DNA from: Lachnospiraceae bacterium P6A3
Lineage (GTDB): Bacteria; Bacillota; Clostridia; Lachnospirales; Lachnospiraceae
Assembly: GCA_000702085.1 (NCBI GenBank)
Contig: KL370861.1
Span: 560,911 to 624,910, forward strand
Direction of reading: 5' to 3'
DNA length: 64,000 nucleotides
Position 1 is the stretch's first letter. Every line of letters begins with the position of its first letter. Under the pieces are notes generated by a model. It had not been told where the DNA came from, ran no database searches, and saw only the letters and a list, made by a program, of their open reading frames with translations. The translations under genes and the position numbers were made by a program. Below, piece by piece: positions 8,330-16,273 of this stretch.

Positions 8330-9484
8330 ATGGCAAATATTCTGTTTGTTACAACTATCAGCGGATTTCTTCCGCAATTTGAAATGGGAGACGTAAGATG
8401 CGTTTCCGAACTCGGATGCAAAGTATTTTATGCGTCCAATTTTGACAACCCCGTTTATGTATTTGAAAAAGATGACCTTGTAAAACAAGGCATAAACCTG
8501 AATCAAATTTCCGTCAGGAAAAGCCCCTTAAGTATCAAAGACAATTTCCATGCCATAAAAACACTAAAGGCTTTTATCGACGATAATGACATTGACATTA
8601 TTCATTGCCACAACCCCATGGGCGGTGTTACCGCACGCGTGGCAGGACGATTTAGCAAAAAGCATCCGTATGTCATATATACTGCACACGGATTTCATTT
8701 TTATAAAGGTGCACCTATCAGGAACTGGATTCTTTATTACACAGCAGAAAAGTTTCTGGCGAGATGGACGGACCACATAATAACGATCAACGCAGAGGAC
8801 TATAAAAGAGCACTTCGGTTTAAGGTAAGAGATGAAGACGGAGTTACAAGGATCGGCGGAGTAGGATGCGACGGTAACAGATTTAAACCTATGCCGGAAA
8901 TCCGTACTTTAAAAAGGAAAGAGATAGGAATCCCTGAAGATGCTTTTCACATTGTGACCGCTGCGGAGATTAACGATAACAAGAATCAAAAAATTATCAT
9001 TGAAGCACTTGCCAGAATAAATGATAAGGATGTGTATTACAGCATTTGCGGCAAGGGACCAAATGAAAAATATTTAAAAGATCTGATCACAAAATACGAA
9101 CTTGAAGACAGGGTAAGACTGCTCGGATACAGGACCGATATGGAAGAAATCCTTCAGACTGCGGATGTCTTTGCATTTCCGTCAAAGAGAGAAGGATTTG
9201 GAATTGCGGCTGTCGAAGCCCTTTTATGTGGAGTTCCTCTTATAGCATCCGATACGAGAGGTGCTCATGAATATGCCAAGGATGGTATCAATTCGATAGT
9301 ATGTAAGAGCGGCAAAGCGGAAGAGTATGCTTTCGCCATAAGAAAGCTCAAAAGCAATCCGGAGCTTTTAAAGAGATTTTCAGGTAATTGCAGGGATTCG
9401 GCATTTGATTTTACTGGCGGTGAAGTCAGGAAGATAATGCGTCCCGTGTACGAAAGAGCCATACAGCACTGCGAAAAAAGGTAA
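8330..9484 (+). CDS. glycosyltransferase family 4 (GT-B fold)
   Basis: 384 residues. The N-terminal Rossmann half (MANILFVTTISGFLPQF) includes HCHNPMGGVTARVAGR and YTAHGFHFYKGAP, typical of GT4 enzymes of the EpsD/CapM type. The C-terminal half carries the nucleotide-sugar binding pattern with the EX7E motif, E-GFGIAAV-E in FPSKREGFGIAAVEALLCGVPLIASD. These retaining enzymes add a sugar to a lipid-linked acceptor on the cytoplasmic face of the membrane. It is the first gene of the polysaccharide locus, and its base composition is like the host's. Donor and acceptor cannot be told from sequence. Confidence 0.93.
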   Translation: MANILFVTTISGFLPQFEMGDVRCVSELGCKVFYASNFDNPVYVFEKDDLVKQGINLNQISVRKSPLSIKDNFHAIKTLKAFIDDNDIDIIHCHNPMGGVTARVAGRFSKKHPYVIYTAHGFHFYKGAPIRNWILYYTAEKFLARWTDHIITINAEDYKRALRFKVRDEDGVTRIGGVGCDGNRFKPMPEIRTLKRKEIGIPEDAFHIVTAAEINDNKNQKIIIEALARINDKDVYYSICGKGPNEKYLKDLITKYELEDRVRLLGYRTDMEEILQTADVFAFPSKREGFGIAAVEALLCGVPLIASDTRGAHEYAKDGINSIVCKSGKAEEYAFAIRKLKSNPELLKRFSGNCRDSAFDFTGGEVRKIMRPVYERAIQHCEKR

Positions 9485-9514
9485 TTAATTGATTTCTTCG
9501 GGGGGAGGAGAAAC

Positions 9515-10444
9515 GTGAAGAAACCCTTGATCTCAGTCATAATGGGAGTTTACAACCAATGGGATATCGATGCTCTTAAAAGAGCTGTGAATTCCGTCCT
9601 GTCTCAGACAATATCCGATCTGGAATTTATTATCTGGGATGACGGTTCCGAAAAGTGGGTCTCGGATGAACTCAGGAAATTATGCGTTCTTGATAAGAGA
9701 ATTATTTTAGCGGGACGTAATGAGAACAGAGGACTTGCTTTTTCACTTAACGAATGTATCAAACTTGCAAAAGGCAAATACATAGCAAGAATGGATGCGG
9801 ATGACGAATGTCTTCCCGAACGCTTTGCAAGACAGGTTGAATTTCTTGAAGAGCACAAAGAATATTCATGGTGCGGTACCTGCGCAGAGCTTTTTGATGA
9901 GAAAGGCATTTGGGGATACAGGAATATGCCCGAAGTTCCGGACGTGAAAGATTATTACAGGTTTTCCCCATATATTCACCCTTCCGTAATGTTCAGAAGA
10001 GATGTGTTTGATAAAGATACCGGGTATCTTGAAGAGGAAGAAACCTATAAGTGTGAGGATTATGAGATATTCATGAGACTTATGCAAAAGGGGCTTAAAG
10101 GATATAACATTCAGGAACCGTTATTCAGATATCACGAAACATATGCTTCGTATAGATTGAGAAAACCCTGCTATCGCATCAATGAAGCGAAAGTAAGATT
10201 GAACAATTATCGTAAGATGGGAATCTTGTTCCCGTTTGGCTGGATGTACGTACTCAGACCTTTAGTCGGATGTCTGATTCCCGGATACATGATCGGAATT
10301 ATCAAGAGGACTGAAGGAAGATTTGCAAGAGCAGAGAGGGAGAATATTAATGACCGGTTCGATACCGAAGAAAAGATTATCGAAGTACCGGAGTTACTTG
10401 TCGCAGATTCCCTCGTTCGCCCGAAGTATGGACGTTTGTCTTGA
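9515..10444 (+). CDS. glycosyltransferase family 2 (GT-A fold)
   Basis: 309 residues starting at GTG 9515 after a strong GGGGAGGAG. The GT-A core shows ISVIMGVYNQWD, FIIWDDGSE, an acidic MDADDE metal-binding motif and ARQVEFLEEH. The C-terminal part has weakly hydrophobic stretches (about 235-258) that may associate with the membrane. GT2 enzymes are inverting transferases that extend the polysaccharide chain. The end overlaps the next gene by 17 or 95 bases, depending on which start is used, suggesting coupled translation. Confidence 0.92.
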   Translation: MKKPLISVIMGVYNQWDIDALKRAVNSVLSQTISDLEFIIWDDGSEKWVSDELRKLCVLDKRIILAGRNENRGLAFSLNECIKLAKGKYIARMDADDECLPERFARQVEFLEEHKEYSWCGTCAELFDEKGIWGYRNMPEVPDVKDYYRFSPYIHPSVMFRRDVFDKDTGYLEEEETYKCEDYEIFMRLMQKGLKGYNIQEPLFRYHETYASYRLRKPCYRINEAKVRLNNYRKMGILFPFGWMYVLRPLVGCLIPGYMIGIIKRTEGRFARAERENINDRFDTEEKIIEVPELLVADSLVRPKYGRLS

Positions 10445-11738
10445 AAAAGCGCGTGATGCAGGTTCCGAACTTCTTCCGGAAGATGAAGCATTCATTTACG
10501 TATTTGCACCGGTAATTTGCTCCTATGTGATATATGTGCTTCAGGATGCTAAGAGGCGCGGGATTAAGAGACTTGTGTTTCTTGCCAGGGACGGATATCT
10601 GCCATACAAAGCAGCTTTAAACCTTGGTCTTTCTATAGCACCTGAGATTGAATTGAGTATCATTTCCGTTTCGAGATTTGCGCTTCGAAGTGCCGAATAT
10701 GCACTTATTGAAGAAGAATGTCTCGATACATTATGCCTGGGAGCACTTGACCTGACATTTGAAAGAATGCTTAAGAGGGCATCTCTTACGGATGAAGAGA
10801 TTGCTACTATAGCAGAGAAATGTGGGATGACCGGCAGGATAAATGAGCCGCTTACTCATAAAGAAATCGCCGGCATAAAAGCCAAACTCAGAATTATTCC
10901 GGACTTCTTCGAAGCAGTAAAAAGACATGCATCCGATAAACTTGATGTCGTCCGGGAATATCTTGCTCAGGAAGGACTTACTAAGGAACGTTTTGAAGAT
11001 ACATGTATAGTTGACAGCGGATGGATAGGCACTGTTCAGCAAAGCATAAACAGACTTATATCGGGGGGAGAAAAGAATGGGTTCGAAGGTTATTATTTCG
11101 GACTGTATTCTATTCCCGATAATGCACCGTCTGATGCATATCGGAGTTATTACATCTCTCCCGGATCGGGATTGTCAAATCTCCTGAGAAAAGTACGATT
11201 CAGCATATGCCTTTTTGAAAGCGTTTGTTCATCTCCAGAGTCAATGACTTACGGATATGAACATTTGAATGGGAAAGTTATTCCGTTAACAAGAGAAGCA
11301 GGAAATCCCAATGCCGCATTTATAAGAAGGGCAGAAAGCTACATAGATGAGTTTTCTAAGAAGCTTGCTTCCGAAAATGCAGGATTGGTCGATATTAACG
11401 CTATGCGCAGGATGTGCAAGAAGCTGTTAAAACTATGCATGAGTGATCCTACAAAGGAAGAGAGCGTTGCATTGGGAAAACTTTCGTTTTCCGATGATGT
11501 TGTGGATGACAATATCAGGAAGCTGGCGGCTGACTGGGGAAGAATTGAGCTTAAAGAGAATTCGTTTTTCAGGAAAATGCTCGTCAAAGCAGCTATTAAG
11601 AACGGAATGGTTCCTGTAAGCGGCTGGCCGGAAGGAAGTATTGCCGCTTCTTCATCCGGTTTGAAAAAAAGAATTGGTCTGCTGTCGGAAAGATGGTCCA
11701 AAGCAGTGACAGAGATCAGAAAGACGGTAATTAAGTGA
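10350..11738 (+). CDS. polysaccharide-locus protein with 'FLxRDG ... DSGWxG' domain, function unknown
   Basis: About 462 residues if started at ATG 10350, which has AGAGGGAG upstream; ATG 10428 is an alternative with a shorter overlap. Two motifs stand out: LVFLARDGYLPYKAA and CIVDSGWIGTVQQS. The same pair (LLFLSRDGD and CIDIGWAGSG) occurs in the C-terminal half of the 668-residue protein at 25331-27337, which also carries an N-terminal HAD phosphatase-like domain. The present protein resembles that C-terminal half alone, without the HAD domain. Such COG5610-like proteins occur in capsule and O-antigen loci. The conserved Asp and Gly-Trp suggest a catalytic or nucleotide-sugar site, but the reaction is not known to me. 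It overlaps the permease gene by four bases (GTGA). Confidence 0.7.
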   Translation: MTGSIPKKRLSKYRSYLSQIPSFARSMDVCLEKARDAGSELLPEDEAFIYVFAPVICSYVIYVLQDAKRRGIKRLVFLARDGYLPYKAALNLGLSIAPEIELSIISVSRFALRSAEYALIEEECLDTLCLGALDLTFERMLKRASLTDEEIATIAEKCGMTGRINEPLTHKEIAGIKAKLRIIPDFFEAVKRHASDKLDVVREYLAQEGLTKERFEDTCIVDSGWIGTVQQSINRLISGGEKNGFEGYYFGLYSIPDNAPSDAYRSYYISPGSGLSNLLRKVRFSICLFESVCSSPESMTYGYEHLNGKVIPLTREAGNPNAAFIRRAESYIDEFSKKLASENAGLVDINAMRRMCKKLLKLCMSDPTKEESVALGKLSFSDDVVDDNIRKLAADWGRIELKENSFFRKMLVKAAIKNGMVPVSGWPEGSIAASSSGLKKRIGLLSERWSKAVTEIRKTVIK

Positions 11739-12511
11739 AGGGCAGATTCAGCGACATACTTCAATATGTCTTCGTAATAAGAGAATTAACATCGAGAGAG
11801 ATCAAGCGTAAATATGCCAGAAGTTCCCTTGGAATTATCTGGAGCGTACTTAATCCTCTTTTGATGATGGTGGTAATGTCACTGATTTTCTCAACGATGT
11901 TTAAAAAATCGATTGAGAATTTTCCGATTTATTATCTGACAGGTCAGACGGTTTGGGGATTGTTCAACGGGGCTACTAACTCGGCAATGACTGCTTTAGT
12001 GGATAATAAGACACTTCTTATTAAGGCCAAGCTGCCAAAACATACATTTATCCTTTCAAGAGTATATACGGCACTGGTAAATTTCGGATATACATGCATT
12101 GCATATATACTGATGCTTTTGGTTTTCAGGATTAAGTTTACTTTGACTATGCTTCTGTTTCCAGTGGGTATTTTTTTTGCACTTGTTTTCTCAATCGGAC
12201 TCGGATATTTACTTGCTACTGAATACGTATTCTTCGATGACATTAAATATCTTTATGGGATTTTTCTGACATTGCTTATGTATATGTCGGCTATATTTTA
12301 TCCTGTGGAGAATCTGCCTGAGGTGGTTCAAAAAGTTGTAAATATGAATCCTGTTTATCTGGTGATCTTGTTTTCCAGAGAATGTGTGATGTACGGACAT
12401 GTGCCTGAAGCCTGGGTTTGGGCGAGGCTTTCTGCATGGAGTGTAGCAAGTGTAGTTCTTGGAATGATTATATTCAGGGTTCAGGAAAATAAAATAATGC
12501 AGACCATATAA
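11735..12511 (+). CDS. ABC-2 type polysaccharide exporter permease (Wzm/TagG-like)
   Basis: 258 residues, the usual length, with about six membrane helices. The family N-terminal pattern ELTSREIKRKYARSSLGIIWSVLNPLL is present, together with the later MYMSAIFYPVENLPE. Two copies would form the membrane channel that exports lipid-linked polysaccharide with a Wzt/TagH ATPase. The start is GTG 11735 within GTGA, overlapping the stop of the previous gene. The next gene, its ATPase partner, starts on the last base of this one (TAATG), so the pair is tightly coupled. Confidence 0.94.
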   Translation: MKGRFSDILQYVFVIRELTSREIKRKYARSSLGIIWSVLNPLLMMVVMSLIFSTMFKKSIENFPIYYLTGQTVWGLFNGATNSAMTALVDNKTLLIKAKLPKHTFILSRVYTALVNFGYTCIAYILMLLVFRIKFTLTMLLFPVGIFFALVFSIGLGYLLATEYVFFDDIKYLYGIFLTLLMYMSAIFYPVENLPEVVQKVVNMNPVYLVILFSRECVMYGHVPEAWVWARLSAWSVASVVLGMIIFRVQENKIMQTI

Positions 12512-14409
12512 TGAAGAGTGCAAAGACAAACAACAGAATAGGAAGCATTCTCAGAATTGCCGTAATGATGATATTTACGGCTGTTTGCGTTGTGCTCGTT
12601 CCTTCGTTGGATGCATATGCTGCCGAGGCATATGTTACTTTCGGTTCCGAATCCTACACTCCTAAAGCAGGTAAAGAATTTAAAGTAGGTGTTTATGTAA
12701 AGTGTATGGATGGCGTCGGAGCCAGTTCCCTTACGATAGGATATGACCCCAACTGTCTCGAATATGTGGGTGGGGGATCGGGTTATGATCTTGAAAACGG
12801 TCTGGTTTTCATAGTTGATGATATCGGAAACGGTGCCAATTCAAAGAAGTTCATGCTTGTTTTCAAGGCTAAAACAGAATCTTTCTCTGAGATTCATGCT
12901 GTTGCAAATTTCGTATATACATACGATTTTCCTGATGTGATCATGGAAGACGGAACTGTTGTACCTTGTGCAGATCCCGTGGAGTGTACAATTACCGGAA
13001 GTGCAATGGCTCCCGTCATGATCCAGGGTACAGCTCCCAAGCCTGAAGAAAAACCTGAGGAGAAACCGGAAGAGACAGTGAACCAACAGGAAGAAACCGA
13101 AGATGTTGAAGAACAGACTGAGGAACCTGAAGTGATTGCTGAAGTACCTGTTGAGGAACAGCAGATTGAAGAACAGATTCCCGAAGAACAGGTTCCCGTT
13201 GTAATTGATGCACCTGTTATATCTGAGACGGTTGAAGAAAACACTGAAGAACCGTCAGTACCGGATACTATTGTTGAAGCTAATCCTCTGTATTTTTACG
13301 ACGGTAATAATGATAATGAGCCTGAAAAGCAGGTGGATGAATCAGCTATCCTTATGCTGATACTGGTTGGTTCTGCTATAGCTCTGCTTTTGCTGTTATG
13401 GATGTCCAGAGATGAGTTCAAAGCACGTAAGAAAGAAGCTAAGCTCTATGTGGATGCTTTGGAAGATCCAAACTATGAAGATGAAAACACTGATGAATTT
13501 ATCATAGAGCTTCCCGATGAAAACAAAACTCAGGATGACGGACTGTATTCTGAAGACGATATTATTACCGATATCGGAGAAGATACCACTACATTCAGTG
13601 ATGATGATCTTCAGATCATTAACATGGATGAGAGGCTTGCTGTTGATGACAGAGAAAGAGTTATCTCGGTTAAAGACGTCACTATGGAATTCCATCTTTC
13701 GACTTATAATCCTTCCGGACTAAAAGATTATTTGATCCAGATGGTAAAGCGGAATATCTCTTATCGAAGATTATATGCACTACATCATGTAAGCTTTGAT
13801 GTCTATAAAGGAGAAGTTGTCGGAATAATCGGAACCAACGGATCCGGAAAGAGTACTCTTCTAAAGATTGTATCCGGTGCACTCAGACCTACTTCCGGAA
13901 GTGTTACCGTTGATAGGAAGAAAGTGCAGTTGCTTACTCTCGGAACCGGTTTTGATATGGAGCTTACTGCAAGAGAGAATGTGTATCTCAACGGTTCCAT
14001 AATCGGTTATTCTAGAGACTTCCTTGATAAGCACTATGACGATATCGTAAAGTTTGCCGAACTCGAAGACTTTATGGAAGAAAAGGTTAAGAACTTTTCT
14101 TCAGGTATGGTCTCCAGACTTGGATTTGCCATCGCCACAGCCGGTGATGCAGCAGAAATTCTCATTCTTGATGAAGTTCTTTCCGTAGGTGATGAATTCT
14201 TCAAGAAGAAAAGCCTCGCTCGTATTAGGGAAATGATTCATGGTGGAAGTACTGTTCTTATAGTCAGCCATGGAATAGGTACTATTCTCGATAACTGCAC
14301 AAAATGTGTGTGGATTGAAAAGGGAGAACTTCGAATGGTTGGTAATCCACAAGAAGTTTGTGATGCATATCAGCACATGGAAAATTCAGAAAGTGCTGTT
14401 GGAGCTTAA
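12511..14409 (+). CDS. chimeric exporter ATPase: extracellular cohesin-like domain + TM helix + Wzt/TagH ABC domain
   Basis: 632 residues in one uninterrupted frame. Signal peptide or signal anchor 1-38; extracytoplasmic beta domain about 39-165 with a cohesin-like pattern (GKEFKVGVYVKCMDGVGASS, then LTIGYDPNCLEYVGG); an acidic Pro/Glu/Gln linker 170-275; transmembrane helix 279-297 followed by basic KARKKEAK; an acidic cytoplasmic linker to about 380; ABC ATPase 383-625. The ATPase has Walker A GTNGSGKST (441-449), signature FSSGM (529-533) typical of Wzt/TagH, Walker B EILILDE (549-555) and switch His 587. The usual cytoplasmic Wzt C-terminal sugar-binding domain is missing. It partners with the upstream permease. 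No ribosome binding site supports a separate start for the ATPase half, so I take the fusion as real. Confidence 0.9.
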   Translation: MKSAKTNNRIGSILRIAVMMIFTAVCVVLVPSLDAYAAEAYVTFGSESYTPKAGKEFKVGVYVKCMDGVGASSLTIGYDPNCLEYVGGGSGYDLENGLVFIVDDIGNGANSKKFMLVFKAKTESFSEIHAVANFVYTYDFPDVIMEDGTVVPCADPVECTITGSAMAPVMIQGTAPKPEEKPEEKPEETVNQQEETEDVEEQTEEPEVIAEVPVEEQQIEEQIPEEQVPVVIDAPVISETVEENTEEPSVPDTIVEANPLYFYDGNNDNEPEKQVDESAILMLILVGSAIALLLLLWMSRDEFKARKKEAKLYVDALEDPNYEDENTDEFIIELPDENKTQDDGLYSEDDIITDIGEDTTTFSDDDLQIINMDERLAVDDRERVISVKDVTMEFHLSTYNPSGLKDYLIQMVKRNISYRRLYALHHVSFDVYKGEVVGIIGTNGSGKSTLLKIVSGALRPTSGSVTVDRKKVQLLTLGTGFDMELTARENVYLNGSIIGYSRDFLDKHYDDIVKFAELEDFMEEKVKNFSSGMVSRLGFAIATAGDAAEILILDEVLSVGDEFFKKKSLARIREMIHGGSTVLIVSHGIGTILDNCTKCVWIEKGELRMVGNPQEVCDAYQHMENSESAVGA

Positions 14410-14444
14410 GCACCATAGTAAATTTTTATTGTAACGGATTTATT

Positions 14445-15467
14445 ATGAATCAGGTAAGAATAGCGTTAAATATCTGCACATATAAACGAGAGCAAAACCT
14501 TAAAGCTATTCTTGAGGTTTTGAAAAAATCCGAATTCTTTAATTCATCTAATTTTCATTATTTTAACAAGTTACATATTTTTGTCGTAGATAACGCATCT
14601 GAACTAACATTAGAAGATTTTCCTAATCTTCATTTATTTTATAATCCAAATACCGGCGGCTCGGGTGGCTTCCAAAGGGGAATAGAAGAAATTAGAAAAA
14701 TAAATGATTTTACTCATGTCATATTTATGGATGATGATGTGAAATTTGAAATCAGTTCTTTCTATATTCTCTATGATTTTTTAGAAAATGTTGATGCAGG
14801 AAATGCAGATAGACCCATAGCAGGAAGGATGTTTGATATAGATAATCCAAACATTCAGTGGACCGCTGCAGAAAGATGGAATTCCGGAGTTATTCAGCAT
14901 GTTGAATTTCTTAGAGATATATCAAACCCAGATAATCCATATACACCCGGAAAGGTAATATATGATACAGATGCGGATTATGGTGGTTTTTGGTTTTGCT
15001 GTTATCCGTACCAGTTTGTATTGAAAAATGATATTATTCCTTTTTTTCTTCATTGTGATGATGTTGAATATGGCCTTAGATGTACTAGGAGACCGTTAAT
15101 AATCGAGGGGGTCCATGTTTGGCATAAAACTTGGGAAAAGAAAATAAATTCTGCTTTTGTTTATTATGATTATAGAAATACGCTGTTTGTTAATTCTCTA
15201 TACAACCATTTACTGAAAATAAAAGATCTGGAATCTGAATTTTTTCAGAAAATCAGTGAGTATCATATATGCAAGGAATATCTTAACGAATATATGATAA
15301 TAATAGCGATGCGTGATTTCTTGCGTGGAAAAAAATGGTTATATCGGGTAGATGCATGTAAATACCATAACAAAATATCTAATGTTAAAACTAATAAGGT
15401 AAAAAATGCAATCACTTGGAGATGCGTAATGCTTAGAATGAAATTGAAATATTTTTATTTGAAATAA
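14445..15467 (+). CDS. glycosyltransferase family 2, galactofuranosyltransferase (GlfT2)-like
   Basis: 340 residues. GT-A core with IALNICTYKREQNLKAIL, FVVDNAS, NTGGSGGFQRGI and the DDD triad VIFMDDDVKF, followed by GFWFCCYP, HCDDVEYGLR and HVWHKTWEKK. The combination of a 'GGSGGF' acceptor region, the DDD metal site and a later 'HCDDxEY' and 'W.K' region is characteristic of GlfT2-type galactofuranosyltransferases, which use UDP-galactofuranose. The short C-terminal domain is much smaller than in mycobacterial GlfT2. This is the first gene of the AT-rich block, 35 bases after the exporter ATPase, probably in the same operon. The sugar assignment is inferred. Confidence 0.85.
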   Translation: MNQVRIALNICTYKREQNLKAILEVLKKSEFFNSSNFHYFNKLHIFVVDNASELTLEDFPNLHLFYNPNTGGSGGFQRGIEEIRKINDFTHVIFMDDDVKFEISSFYILYDFLENVDAGNADRPIAGRMFDIDNPNIQWTAAERWNSGVIQHVEFLRDISNPDNPYTPGKVIYDTDADYGGFWFCCYPYQFVLKNDIIPFFLHCDDVEYGLRCTRRPLIIEGVHVWHKTWEKKINSAFVYYDYRNTLFVNSLYNHLLKIKDLESEFFQKISEYHICKEYLNEYMIIIAMRDFLRGKKWLYRVDACKYHNKISNVKTNKVKNAITWRCVMLRMKLKYFYLK

Positions 15468-15517
15468 GCCCACTTTTGCTGCAGTGAATATAACATCGTG
15501 ATAAAAACGGAGAGAAA

Positions 15518-16273
15518 ATGTATATAGACATAGAAAAAAAGGAAGTCAGTGAGTTAAAGGAATATTTCAACTTTACAGGAAATTTAACTATTGGAAATAA
15601 GTTTACTACATGTATTGAAGCTCCATGTTGTTTTAATGGAAATTTGACATTAAATTCGAAAAACGTAGGAGCTTTTTCTTATTTTTCTTCAAATATATTG
15701 ATCAATAAATCTGAAACAATAGGAAGATTTTGTGTAATTAATCGAAATGTGGAGATAGGTTTGGCTAATAGACCTATTGAATCTTTAAGTGTTAGTCCGA
15801 TTTTTGATAGAAGTGATTTGCCTTGGGCTGAAAAATTTCACTCATTAAGTAAGGAATGTAGAGCTGAAAATCATAAAAAACAAAGAATTAAGGAAATGAG
15901 AAAAAAGGAAACAGTAACAATTGGAAATGATGTGTGGATTGGAGCTGGAGCACATATTTTATTGGGTGCAAATATCGAAGATGGAGCTGTGATAGGTGCA
16001 GGAGCAGTTGTTACCAAAGATATTCCGGCATATTCGATTGCAGTTGGTGTTCCTGCGAGAGTGATAAAAACTCGTTTTCCTGAAGAAATTATAAGTGAAC
16101 TGAAAGAAATTAAGTGGTGGGAATATGGCCCTGACATTTTGGCTGATCTTGATATTACAGATATAGAAAATTGCATTAAGATGATAAAAAAACGAATTGA
16201 TGAAGGTTTTCCTAAGTACAGTACCACAAAAGTGAACTTTGATAACAATGGATTCGTTATAGAGGATAGATAA
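15518..16273 (+). CDS. hexapeptide-repeat acyltransferase (CatB-like left-handed beta helix)
   Basis: 251 residues. The C-terminal half carries hexapeptide repeats ([20 protein letters not shown], then [20 protein letters not shown]) followed by [14 protein letters not shown], a pattern of trimeric O- or N-acetyltransferases. The N-terminal third ([20 protein letters not shown], then [17 protein letters not shown]) also looks helical-repeat in nature. Such enzymes acetylate sugars of capsules and O-antigens using acetyl-CoA. The ribosome binding site is ACGGAGAG. The stop codon TAA abuts the ATG of the next gene. Confidence 0.88.
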   Translation: MYIDIEKKEVSELKEYFNFTGNLTIGNKFTTCIEAPCCFNGNLTLNSKNVGAFSYFSSNILINKSETIGRFCVINRNVEIGLANRPIESLSVSPIFDRSDLPWAEKFHSLSKECRAENHKKQRIKEMRKKETVTIGNDVWIGAGAHILLGANIEDGAVIGAGAVVTKDIPAYSIAVGVPARVIKTRFPEEIISELKEIKWWEYGPDILADLDITDIENCIKMIKKRIDEGFPKYSTTKVNFDNNGFVIEDR

